Assembly: GCA_003024785.1 (NCBI GenBank)
Contig: PUQB01000179.1
Span: 1 to 64,000 of the forward strand
DNA: 64,000 nt
Direction of reading: 5' to 3'
Source: Selaginella tamariscina
Lineage: Eukaryota > Streptophyta > Lycopodiopsida > Selaginellales > Selaginellaceae
Position numbers and translations under genes: made by a program. Under the pieces are notes generated by a model. It had not been told where the DNA came from. It did not search any database and saw only the letters and a list, made by a program, of their open reading frames with translations. The stretch's first letter is position 1; every line of letters begins with the position of its first letter. Positions 37,027 to 46,974 of this stretch are shown piece by piece.

Positions 37027-40000
37027 TCATGAAGACTCGTTTCCACCAGCCAGTGCCTCGTCGTTAATGAATGCATTGTTACGGTGTCGTGAACGTTTCT
37101 CCAAAATCTGTCTGTCGTAAACTTCGAACTCTTCAACCATTTTCTTTGCCATCTGATTAGCGTAGTCTGGTAGAACAATACTGAAAACATATTAAAGTTT
37201 AAAACCAAAGAAATGATAAAACAAATCTCACTCATCATCTGATGACTCGTATGATCTCTCTTCTGCTGACTCATCTGATGACTCGTCGTTGTGCTCCACG
37301 GACTTCTCCGTAACAACATCCTTGTCGTTTCGAGAAGGCGGATCCTGGTCTCCATCGTTGTCGCTAGCCAAAGGCAAATCCTGTGCTTCTGTTTCCATGG
37401 CCCTCTTCCACTCATCAAAAGGAGTAATCATGGAAACAACTTGATCATCCCCACCACCTTCAGCTGCTGTAACACTTGGAATGACCTTCCTGAAGACATC
37501 TCTGGCTGCTAAAACCAGATCCTTGTTGATGTCGATTCCATAACCATGTCTCCCTGTGTGAAAAGCTGCAAGAATACTAGCACCGGTTCCCACTGTTAGA
37601 TCCACAACAGTTCCACCAGGCTTTGTGAGCTTCTCCACTAGCATCGCAAACAACTTGGGAGATTTCGGGCCAATTGAAATCCTGAAAGTTACAATATTAG
37701 AACATGAGAAATAACAAACAACATTATACCATGGGAGCTGGAAATCTTCTGGCTCATCAAAAAGAAGAGTGTAGCGAGTGTCCAAGATCTCCTTGTTCTT
37801 GGCAACCTTAGAGTAGGGGGAACCAAAAATACACATGGCAATGATGCTTTCCTGAAAAAATAAACATTAAAAAATGACATTCTCAAAAAGAAGAATTACC
37901 TTTCTAGAGAAACGGTATCCCCATGACTTTGTCGTGTGCACATAACTCATCTGCAGAAACTTTAGCTTGCAAGTTTCTGCAGTGTTCTTCAAAGCTAGAA
38001 CATCATCCGGTAGCACAAACACTACCACATGGCCAGCTCTGTCTAATATCCCGAAAGCAAGGTTCACCAAGTTCTTCAGCAAAGCATCCGAGAACTTCGT
38101 GTATTGATCCACCATCCCGCCTGCCTCAGCAACGCATCCGGTAGGCGGGTCGATGACAACGAGATCAACAGCTCCCTGGATGCATTTTGGTGGAGGCTTC
38201 GCACCAAACACATGAATAGTCCAACTTGACTTGTGACTCACGATCCAATCCTCAAGCTCCTTCAATCCTGACGGAAAAGGCCTTCCGGCTTTGAAGTACT
38301 GGACTGCAAGGTTCTCTGAATCTGCATGAATGATTTCCCAGCTTCCATTTCCCTTCTCAGGCATCACCATCCTCAACATATCATCTTCTTCCAATCCAGC
38401 CGAGATGAAGGATGGGGCTGAAGAAGAAGCTTGTCCCTTGCTGACCTTGCTCGCCGATCTAGCATACCTGATATCCATCTTCACATGGAGCTTCCTTGCA
38501 GCATTGTCGTTCTTCCATAATAGCTCTCGCCGATCATCCTTGTGTATCTTATAGCTGGCCATCTCCCATTCGGGACAGTCACCAGGAAGGAAATCCAGCC
38601 AGAAAGGACAGTGTTCCACTTCGTAATCACTGATATCACGTAACAACCGGCTCCACATGCTAGAATCCTTGGTAACATCCATCCACTCTTTGAAATCTTC
38701 AGGGAGTGCATCGTTCTTCCATTTTAAAAACCTGTAAAAATAGATAAAAATCTGTAAAGAAACAAAAAAAAAACTTGCCTGAATGCCATTCTTTTTGCAG
38801 ATTTTTCCAGCTCAAATAGTCGAGGAGGTGGAATTGTCGCACCGAACTCCTTGTTCTCGAGCATGTTCTGGTACATATCCAACTTAATTTCATTGTGCAT
38901 CTTCATATACCATGTCATGAACTCCTCTACATGCTCGACCAAAAGCTCTTTAGCTGCCTCCGCGACCTGGCACGATAAAACGAATAAAAATGAAAAATAT
39001 AAATATTAAATTACCTGGAACCAGTAAGTAAAGATGTGCAAAAACTTGATGAAGTCCTTGTCAGGCCAGCCGGTGACACCTTCCTTCTTGTCTTTCTCCG
39101 TCATGTTCACCAGCTTCTCAAGAACGCCACGTTCTTGAATGTGCACAAGCTTTCCAAGGATATCAACCTTGACGTTGGAAGGAAGCTGGGACTTCGCGAG
39201 CATTTGAAGCTTCTCCAGAGTTATTTGCTTCGTTGATGGTTTGATAGTGATATCTGTGATCGCCTTGAACCAATCTTCACCGACCGCCGGATCAGCAATG
39301 GTGAGGAATTTGTTCATCCGAACTGTGAATGTCTTGTAAACGCTGGAGAGGATCTGAGATTCTGTCTGGTTTGGTTTTCTGTTCGCAAGTTTTGTAGCGA
39401 TTTGTCGCTTCAGTTGATTCTGCAAAAGAAACCGAAAATCAAAAAACAGTCAAAAGAAGAAGAAAAGATTACCTCCCAAAAAATCTTCACCAATGTCGTC
39501 TTTGGATACTCGTACCAAACGTCTTCTTTTCTGTTCGATCTCCACACTTCCACAGCTTTTCTATCTTCCTCCGGCATCCCGCGAAGAACATGATCGGTAG
39601 AAAGATCTGCAGACTTCACACAACAATTCCGTAAGAACTGCAAGGTGTGAATGATTGTTGTAGGAACCACACGAGCAGTTGCTCTGCAAAACAAAACAAC
39701 ATTTATTTAGTATTTAAATAATGAAACAAACAAGTCACTTACTCATTCAACCGATTGCAAGCAGCGATTAGTCTCTTCTCCTCTTGCACTGTGGATGCTA
39801 TGAGTGTTGCACGTACACGCAAAGTCCATTTCAAACCTGGCTCTTCAGCAAGCAAAGTGTTCAAAGCAACCCGACGATGATTCCCATCCCACACCAGAAA
39901 CTTTGCATCTTTCAGAAATCGATACCATGCAGAAAATGCTGGCTTATGCAAATCCGCTTCAAACTCTCTATCGACCTGTGCTTCTGACTCATTCCAACTT

Positions 40001-40659
40001 CGGCGTTCGTCTGCACTCAGCTGTGGTCCGAAAGATAAGGTGAACACTGACGTCTCCTGGTAAAATCCTTCAGCTCTAATCCATCCAACAAGGTCTTTCA
40101 CGCCGTCCTTAGTGACATTCCTCAAACGTTGGTGTGGGAGCAACCTGTGAACCGGGATACGCGGAGGCTCACCAAGCTCAACTGGAACGTAGTGGTCTCG
40201 TCCTTGTAGCGATGTGTCAATATCTGTGTCATACCGAATAACAAGATCCCGAAGAAGCTTGGATGGAGCCTCAAGTGTCAGCCGCTCCGGAATTGCATAT
40301 GATTCGGCAACATCCTCAGGAGCATCCAGTTTCCTCTTCTTATTGAACATTTTACTACCAAGATCAATATCCGGTACTTCCTCTGCATTACCGTGTTCTG
40401 CAGAGCTTCCTGCAATCTCCCTATTTCTAGGCATCCATTCACTCACCACAGTATGTTCATCAATGACTTGCGAACTATCCACAGGTTCATTGTTCGTCGG
40501 CATCATCTCTTTGTGTTGCAGTTGTTGCTTGGCGCCTCGGCCTCCTTTCTTGCCACGAGGTTTTGGAGCCATATCTGCAAGAGCTTCTTGGACGATATGT
40601 TCTTGAAGTGTCAAAGTCTTGTATTTATCTCGTAGTCTCTTACTCTGCCTTTGTCTCAT
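37027..40659 (-). CDS. ParB-domain DNA methyltransferase, eight exons
   Basis: Exons on the minus strand: 40659-39743, 39683-39473, 39419-39015, 38966-38779, 38731-37900, 37851-37730, 37681-37232, 37180-37027. All introns are GT-AG except intron 4, which is GC-AG (GCAAGT). The joined exons stay in frame for 1,092 codons from the first ATG, or 1,063 residues from the ATG at 40572 (MAPKPRGKKGG). After a basic, low-complexity start, a ParB-like domain (about residues 165-305) has PPRIPVHRLLPHQ and VWDGNHRRVAL. A helical middle follows. Exon 5 holds methyltransferase motif IV (DLVVIDPPTGC), and exon 7 holds motif I (VVDLTVGTGASILAAF, then GYGIDINKDL). This IV-before-I order is that of beta-class N6-adenine/N4-cytosine enzymes of the CcrM/HinfI type. 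The usual DPPY/W is DPPT here, so activity is uncertain. The C-terminus is acidic, then basic. Confidence 0.82.
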
Positions 40660-41133
40660 TCTGCAATTACAACAACTGATAAGTGTGTGTGTGAGTTGTT
40701 TTAATTTATGGACACACATTTACTATATATGTATACCTATCAATATATATAGACACACACGCACACACACACATATTTATACGTGTAATGTTGTTTGTGT
40801 GTGTGCTCACTATATAATGTTCCTTGTGTATGTGTGTAATGTTGATTATGTGTGTGTGTGTGCAATGTTGTTTGTGTTTTGTGATGTGTCTGTGTGAGAG
40901 AATATGGGTATATTCATATCTCTTCACATGTATATACAGACGAAAAAGCATCATCTCATATATACAAGTCTTAAATTCATATACTTATACATACATACAT
41001 ACATATATATATATATATAAGTCTTTTTAAGTATGTATTTAAATATATATATTTATATATACACACACACATGTATACAAGTCTAATGTTGTATAATCAT
41101 ACGTGTGTAAAATGTTATTTATGTGTGTGTGCA

Positions 41134-41185
<52 letters not shown>

Positions 41186-42123
41186 TTTCCTGCCCGAATT
41201 GGGCAGGAACCTGCCGCCAGATGGTGCGGCCGCCGCACCATCCAGGCGGCAGATTTCCTGCCCGAATTGGCAGGAAATGTGTGTGTGTGTGTGTGTGTTT
41301 GCCGAAATCGGCAATAACTCATGCGTCGGAGGTGTGTGTGTGTGTGCACACGCGCGTGCGTTTGTGAATACAAAGAAATCCTACTGAATTTGCACATACA
41401 TTCACAGAAATTACTATACACATATATAAGATTTTACCTGTAGCCATGTCGCCGTGACGCTCACACTAGCCTCTTGTCGCCGCAAAAAAAAGAACAAAAG
41501 TGCCCTCTCTCAACAATGGAGAATGGAGAAGAAGAATGGGTAGTCCTGAACCTTTACCCTAAAATCTAACACTTAACCCTTTGACCCTTAACTATAAAAC
41601 TGTGTTTAATTAAACCATACAACAGTATATATAATACTTACGATAAATAACATACTATATAAAAGGATACAAATACAAACACATATTTAAGTAAAAATTT
41701 GTATGTTAAAAAAACATATTATTATATAATTAAATAAATATTCGTGTAAAAATATGTATTTATAATTGACAATTGGTAGCGGAGCAAGTATTAATCAACA
41801 TCTACATTTGATAAAATACTGGATCAAATAACTATATAATTATAATAAATAAATTAACAGAATATAAACAAGTCATAAATAAATATGTCAGATGAATGTA
41901 GATTAGACACACATTTATTTAAAAGACAATAAAGATTGCTCTATCTCTACGTGAAGTGCTATACTATATTAGCATCTAAGATCTATACGTTTCCTTGAAT
42001 TAAATATTCGCCCACGTTGAGTCATGATTGTGAATTTTTGAAATGGTAATATCCGATATTTACCAAAAGATGATTAAGTAATGCTGTTGTTTTTCTGTCA
42101 CGTTTGTGGTAACTGCTTGCAAA
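40660..42123. promoter_or_regulatory. Divergent intergenic region of the MULE
   Basis: This 1.46-kb region separates the two divergent genes. It holds CA/TG-rich sequence (40680-41080), the nested palindrome (41137-41299) and AT-rich sequence (41560-42000). On the minus strand, ATGGCTACAG followed by GTAAAATC (41447-41431) could be a 5' exon with a splice donor, paired with an acceptor TAATTGCAG just before the methyltransferase ATG at 40659. Joined, it gives a four-codon upstream frame that overlaps that ATG. A word one base off the retrotransposon primer-binding context (GACAATTGGTAGCGGAGCAAG) lies at about 41767-41787. Promoters are inferred from position only. Confidence 0.5.
41137..41299. 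repeat. Nested GC-rich palindrome between (AC)n and (GT)n
   Basis: (AC)23 at 41137-41182 and (GT)n at 41279-41299 flank a GC-rich core. The centre, 41220-41242, is a perfect dyad with 11-bp arms (GATGGTGCGGC and its complement) around one base. It is flanked by CTGCCGCC and GGCGGCAG, and outside these by CTGCCCGAATTGGGCAG on the left and CTGCCCGAATTGGCAG on the right, each a smaller dyad. The dinucleotide flanks are themselves complementary. A further dyad GCCGAAATCGGC follows at about 41301. Confidence 0.85.
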
Positions 42124-45100
42124 ATGGCCAGGATTGTTTACGGCAATTTGGATCACGATGTTCCTGTGATAGATGGTGTTGGAATCATTCTTACTAATCA
42201 GATTAGAACGTTCTTTGGCATTTTTGATTGGCAAAGTGTTCGTCTTTTTAAACTTCTTCATGGGCAATCTGCTTTACAGATCGAAATAAACGAGGACCAA
42301 GATGCTGGAGGGAAGGATAATCCAGGATATGTTTTGTTACCGGATGAAGGACCATTGTTTAAGCTTGTCGTTGCTTCTGACTCTGAATACTCAACGTTGA
42401 AGAACCTTTTCACTTCTAATACCTGCAAAAAGGGAAGAATTCTTATCGAGGGTTCCACGATCATTCATACAAATGAATTGCCTATTGCGTATGATGGGGA
42501 TGTCATTTTTGAGCTCCCTCCTTCCGAATACAAATACAAAGGAATGAATCGGAAAGAGGATGGACATACCTGGACAGCAGGAACGACCAGCAACTGGAAT
42601 TTTCAAGCGAGGGTGTCCAGGAGCAAATGTGTTGGGAGCCTTTGCTGTATCAACCCGGACTGCCCTGCTTCTAAGGCAGGATTTCCGAACTGCACTAAAT
42701 GGAAAGGATGTATTGTTTCCCCACCTTCAATCGACAAACTGGCAAAAGGATTGACATGTTTTTTCTGTAAAGAAAATCCATTGTGCCTTGAAGTTTGTCA
42801 TGCTGTGGCGTTTTGCGTTTTCCCAGACGACATAACCAAGACTAGATTGTTTATCCACCAGGGAAAACATTCACATCCAGTGGGTGATGGTGTTTCTGCA
42901 TCGAACAAAGAAGAAATGCATATGGCGGTCCAGAATGCAACAGAAAGAACTCCCAGAGCTAGTCCAAGAGTCATCGAAATGGCAGCATGTAAAGATGCTA
43001 TCTTTGGTTTTCTATTAGATAATTCTGAGCCTGGAAGTTGGGATAAGCTCATGGATCATTTGCAACCATTATCAAACAATCGAAGGTACAATTAGAGTTT
43101 TACTTTGTGCTGAGCATTCTTTGATAATACCTTTGATGCAGAGTTCGTCAATGGGTAGCGTCCGCAAAGAGAACTGCTGCTGAAATGCCAGAGAATATTG
43201 ATGGATTATTGGAGCTGAAACGAAGGTTGTCTATCCCATTCATCCACGTGATTCACTATCCTGGGATGAATTTCCGTGGTTCAGACGACCAGGCATTAGT
43301 TTTTAAGATGACGGTTTCAGGGCCAGGTTCTGGAATCGATTATGTAAGGATGTGCCAACCTCCTCTTGGCCCTTTGCAGAAGAGTTGGGTTCTACTTGAT
43401 CACACACACCGTGTTGTTGATAAGTGGATCACTCTGGCATTGCATGTTTACGACCCAAAGTAAGATGTTATCTTTTTGTTGTTTGCTTAACTCTTTGATT
43501 ATTTTATAGTGTGCGCCGATTATCCACCATTGCTTATGGTGACATGAAGAGACAAACGGCTGGAGCTGTGGAGAAGTTTTTTCGTGCTATGTTGGATGTC
43601 TGTTCCGAGAAGGGAATCTACAATGTGCAGTTCGCTGGGTTTATGTCCGATGAAGCAGGAGCGATCTGGCAAGCAATTAGGAATGTGTTCTTTAATGGCC
43701 AAGAAATTCCTGGACGTGAACGGAGCTGTATCTTTCACTATGAACAAGCCATACAACGTGTGACAAGGAAGTGGGTCCCTCTTGAACATCAACAACAACA
43801 TCTTCAACTTTTGAGATCATGGCCAACAGCCACATCAACAACTGATCGTGAAGAAATTGAAAATAATCTTTTCCGCTTTTGGAATGAAAATGTGAAGGAT
43901 GTTGGAGTTATGCAGACGTGGTTTTCATGGTGGGAAAGACAGAAGAATCATATTTCAAATGTTGTTCTTGAAAGCATGCCGGAGAATGCTGCAAGGGTTG
44001 TGCCCATGACAAACCAGTCGGAGTCTGTTCACGGAAGATGGAGGAGGGCTAGAGATTCAAAATACATTTCATTGTACCAAGCTACAATCCACGACCTGAC
44101 TGAATCAGTGCGACAATGTGCTCTTGTGAAGGCTTTTAGAGATGGAAGGTATAGTGGTTCCGGGCCGACTTCAGAGGAGCTCTCAGCAAGGTTCGAGAGA
44201 AGAATGTCAAATGCTAACTCAACAACACCTACAGCAAAGGTTATCATCGACTTAGTTGAAGATGTTGCTCCATCAAGCATGCAGGATACTGCTTTTGTGG
44301 CTGCCACGAATGTTGAACATCGCACTGTGCAAAGAAATATGGGGTCAGAGGCTGAACGATCCCACCGACCGGACATCTTCTATAGTGAACAGGTTATTCC
44401 AACACAGTGTAGACGGAAGCGACGATTGGATTTTCAACTTGCAGAAGAACATGAAGAATATGTTCTGGTTGAAGAACAAGATGTTACACCTGGACAATGG
44501 GCGATTAGAAGATGTGGTGAAAGAAGTTCTGTGAAATGTCTGGCAGGCTTTCCCTCTTCAGGAGGTCAGTGGAGTGCTTGTGACAAAAAGATCAGTCCTA
44601 GTGGTAATCGAGTGGCTGCTCCTTGTTTTTTTGGAAGGATCAGATACAATGACAAAGAAACTGGTGAAGAATGCTTTCGCTCACAAATGATGTATTTTTG
44701 TCCAACAAACATGCTTTGCAACAGACATCCAAGACCAACTATTGTTTCTCCGCCAGCTTCTACCTCGGTTTGGAAAGTTCAAGTGGGCACGAAGCTGATA
44801 GCAATGGAGATCAATGATCTGGCAAGATCAGGTTTTATGCTAGCTGGGCTTCCTTCAGCTCATGCAGGAGTGCCAGGTTTTTCAACACCTCATGTTCCTT
44901 CAGTTCCTGTTGGAGTCACTGGATTTTCAACACCCCTGCACAATTTCGTGGACCTCCTGTTCCTGCAAGTGGTCGTGCAACAAGAACACCTTTAGGGATG
45001 TCTAAGAAACAACAGGTAAGTTTTGAAGCATGTTTGACGTTGGGAGCATATGTCGCAGAAGTTGACGTGGTTGATCCTCCAACATGCATTCGCTTCAGAG

Positions 45101-45342
45101 TATGTGACAACGACCATACATCTGCTTGGGTTGTCATTTGTAGCGCACCATCTTGTTCATGCTCGGAGTTCTGCAATGGTCGTCAGTGGGTGCCTTGCAA
45201 ACATATGTATTTTGTTTACAAGCGTGTACTGGGAGCTGATCCTCGAGTTGTCAAGCATTTGCAACGTCGTACACTTGCACCCCGTGAACTAAGTTCTTTA
45301 TTGATGCTACCAAGGAACCTCCATCCTCCACCATCTATTTAG
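42124..45342 (+). CDS. Mutator-like transposase with zinc finger and SWIM finger
   Basis: Exon 1 is 42124-43085, intron 1 43086-43141, exon 2 43142-43459, intron 2 43460-43509, exon 3 from 43510; both introns are short GT-AG and phase-consistent. The N-terminal half has a C/H zinc finger of the WRKY-GCM1/FLYWCH type found in MULEs (CVGSLCCINPDC, then CFFCKENPLC, ending FIHQGKHSHPV). The MULE core follows, with candidate catalytic residues D in WVLLDHTHRV, D in FMSDEAGAIW and E in MTNQSESVHGRW (codon 44021), plus the CIFHYEQAIQR box. The C-terminal SWIM finger reads CSCSEFCNG, then WVPCKHMYF (45160-45220). The SWIM frame is shifted relative to exon 3. One indel near 44930-44945, or an intron I cannot place, separates them; otherwise the gene is open. 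It would bind the element ends and cut and rejoin DNA in the nucleus. Confidence 0.8.
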
Positions 45343-45509
45343 TGTGTTTGGTTTGTTTTCAAACAGCTTCGGTTTTATATTTGTTATTTCAAACTTATAA
45401 TTTTCAATATAAATTTTAATGGTAATTTTATGTTTAGCATATTTTTAAGTAATTTAACATATATTTCTTTAAATACAACAAAAATATACTACCATATTTT
45501 GTATGCATC

Positions 45510-45707
45510 CGCCGCACTAGAATATTCTAGAATATTCTTGAAAATTTTGGAAGGTCCAATTGTGTGTACACTTGGCAGTACGAAAAATTTCCGTACAGAA
45601 TATTCGAGGATATCTAGACGGAAATCGTACGGAACAACAGAATATTCAAGAATATTCAGAAATCTAGGTCAAGCTCGTTGACCTGCGCTCGAATTTCGCC
45701 GTGCCCC
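45510..45707 (-). repeat. Right terminal inverted repeat of the MULE
   Basis: It contains five GAATATTC-type palindromes (near 45518, 45528, 45597, 45638, 45649), CCGTACAGAATATTCG, GACGGAAATCGTACGG and CTGCGCTCG before the terminal GTGCCCC. These are inverted matches to the left end. The next bases, TACCAATTGGTATCAGCC, look like a retrotransposon primer-binding site rather than a 9-bp target duplicate. Confidence 0.7.
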
Positions 45708-45777
45708 TACCAATTGGTATCAGCCATACTTCAATGTTTATTTTTCTAAGTTTCAAACCGCATGGAAAATAAGCTAA

Positions 45778-45854
<77 letters not shown>

Positions 45855-46640
45855 ATATATTATATATATTATATATATAATATATACACTAACTCAATAA
45901 GATAATTCATTCATAAAAATAACAATTACATCAAACAAGAATCTAACTTAATTGTTTGACTCATAAAACTAATTGGTTGGAAAATGGTAAAATACACTTT
46001 TCCACTTAATATTTTCAAATATCTAGTATTATATATTTAACACAAAAAGACTTAAAAAGAAATATTAAACCCATTAACAAAAGTAATATTTACTAAACAT
46101 CATTTGTGTGAACATTATTTGAATATTCACTACACTTGGTTTGTTTAGTACTTTAATATATTATAAAACTATAGATTCAAAATTTTAAATAATGTTTTAA
46201 AAATTTAATTGGAAATAATCAAATAAATTAATAATATTTAGCATACTTGTTAGAATCATTATTATATAAAACCATACGTAACTTAAGCGGTATGTAAATT
46301 CCTTACTCTTTTTTAATTATATTGCTTTATGTCTCATATAACAATTCGTTAAGAAACTATTATATAAAATAGTTAGAATTGTCATGGTTGATAAATATAA
46401 ATTAATGACACATTTAGGTTTTAACATACAAGCAATTATTTATTCATATTTATTAAAAAAAATAATAAAAAGTCAAAAATAGTACTATTAATATGATAGC
46501 ATTTGTAAACTTAATATTTATTAGTTAAATATCTTTCACTGATTTACATTTGTTAATAAATTAATGAAAAGAAATAGTATACTCTATTTCAAATGCGTAG
46601 AGAACTCAACCCTCGTAAAGCCTGCTTCACTTGTTAGGGT
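45708..46640. other. AT-rich flank with a microsatellite, no gene
   Basis: It starts with a retrotransposon-like TGGTATCAGCC and contains a (TC)28 run at 45781-45837, followed by alternating TA to about 45890. The remainder is AT-rich with no coding frame. Confidence 0.6.
45781..45890. repeat. Compound microsatellite (TC)n(TA)n
   Basis: A pure TC run of about 57 bp passes directly into TA/ATAT repeats with small interruptions. Confidence 0.95.
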
Positions 46641-46646
46641 TCATCC

Positions 46647-46842
46647 ATGGGGAAGGCGCAGTGGAGGAGGGCATGCAGGTTACATTATATGATCGACATT
46701 GCTGGCTACCTCTGTAGAAGGAGGCGCAAGTGTGTGGACGCAAAATCTGTAAGGCAATCAAAGAGAGGGTCAATGTTGCACAGTCTAGTGCGGCTTCTCT
46801 GGTGGACCAGGTTGTGCCCTCCACCGTGTGTTTCCTGCCTTA
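46647..46842 (+). other. Open frame interrupted by the copia insertion, function unknown
   Basis: A frame starting MGKAQWRRACRLHYMID runs into the copia LTR at 46843. Removing the copia element and one copy of the CCTTA duplication joins this frame to 51465, where it continues for about 17 more codons before a stop. I recognise no family, and a real gene is doubtful. Confidence 0.3.
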
Positions 46843-46974
46843 TGTTCAAAATCTAACATAAGACCGTATCTATAGAACATACCGCACACCGTAGCATCGG
46901 AAAGCAAGAAACGTCACCATAGAACCCTAAAACCCTGTCTCTGTTACAATGGAGCATCAGTTTATGTCTCAACA
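46843..46974 (-). repeat. 3' LTR of Ty1/copia element (minus strand)
   Basis: 132 bp from TGTTCAAAATC to GTCTCAACA, preceded by target duplication CCTTA (46838-46842). It matches the other LTR with about seven differences (roughly 95 %). The neighbouring CTCCCCCG is the polypurine tract reversed. Confidence 0.93.

Larger units (their letters stand above)
36720..45707. mobile_element. Mutator-like DNA transposon with ParB-methyltransferase cargo
   Basis: An element of about 9.0 kb with imperfect terminal inverted repeats, a MULE-type transposase gene on the plus strand (42124-45342) and a ParB/DNA-methyltransferase gene on the minus strand (40659-37027). The two are divergent from a shared 1.5-kb intergenic region. 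The left end is GGGTTTGACATTCC followed by CGAGCGCAG. The right end, reversed, is GGGGCACGGCGAAATT then CGAGCGCAG. Left-flank CACTTTAGG is the same 9 bp that flanks the second copy at 63396-63404 in opposite orientation, the length expected for MULE target duplication. The right flank of this copy does not show the 9-bp repeat, so the right side has been rearranged or its exact end is misjudged. Confidence 0.82.

Noticed and set aside
37023..37418. 131-codon minus-strand frame at the end of the methyltransferase gene
   Set aside because: It runs through an intron in the wrong phase. The spliced frame ending at 37027 (MVEEFEVYDRQILEKR) is supported by GT-AG sites and by the second copy.
40660..41080. 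Extra coding exon upstream of the methyltransferase ATG in continuous frame
   Set aside because: The open frame extending to 40719 crosses an apparent splice acceptor (TAATTGCAG) and then dinucleotide repeats, so it is more likely intron.
41071..41421. Overlapping open frames rich in THTHTH or CVCVCV
   Set aside because: They are translations of the (AC)n/(GT)n microsatellite and the palindrome, in several frames at once.
36720..45707. KDZ or Crypton-type transposon
   Set aside because: The transposase shows the MULE combination of C/H zinc finger, D-D-E with the CxxH box and SWIM finger, and the shared 9-bp target word fits MULEs.
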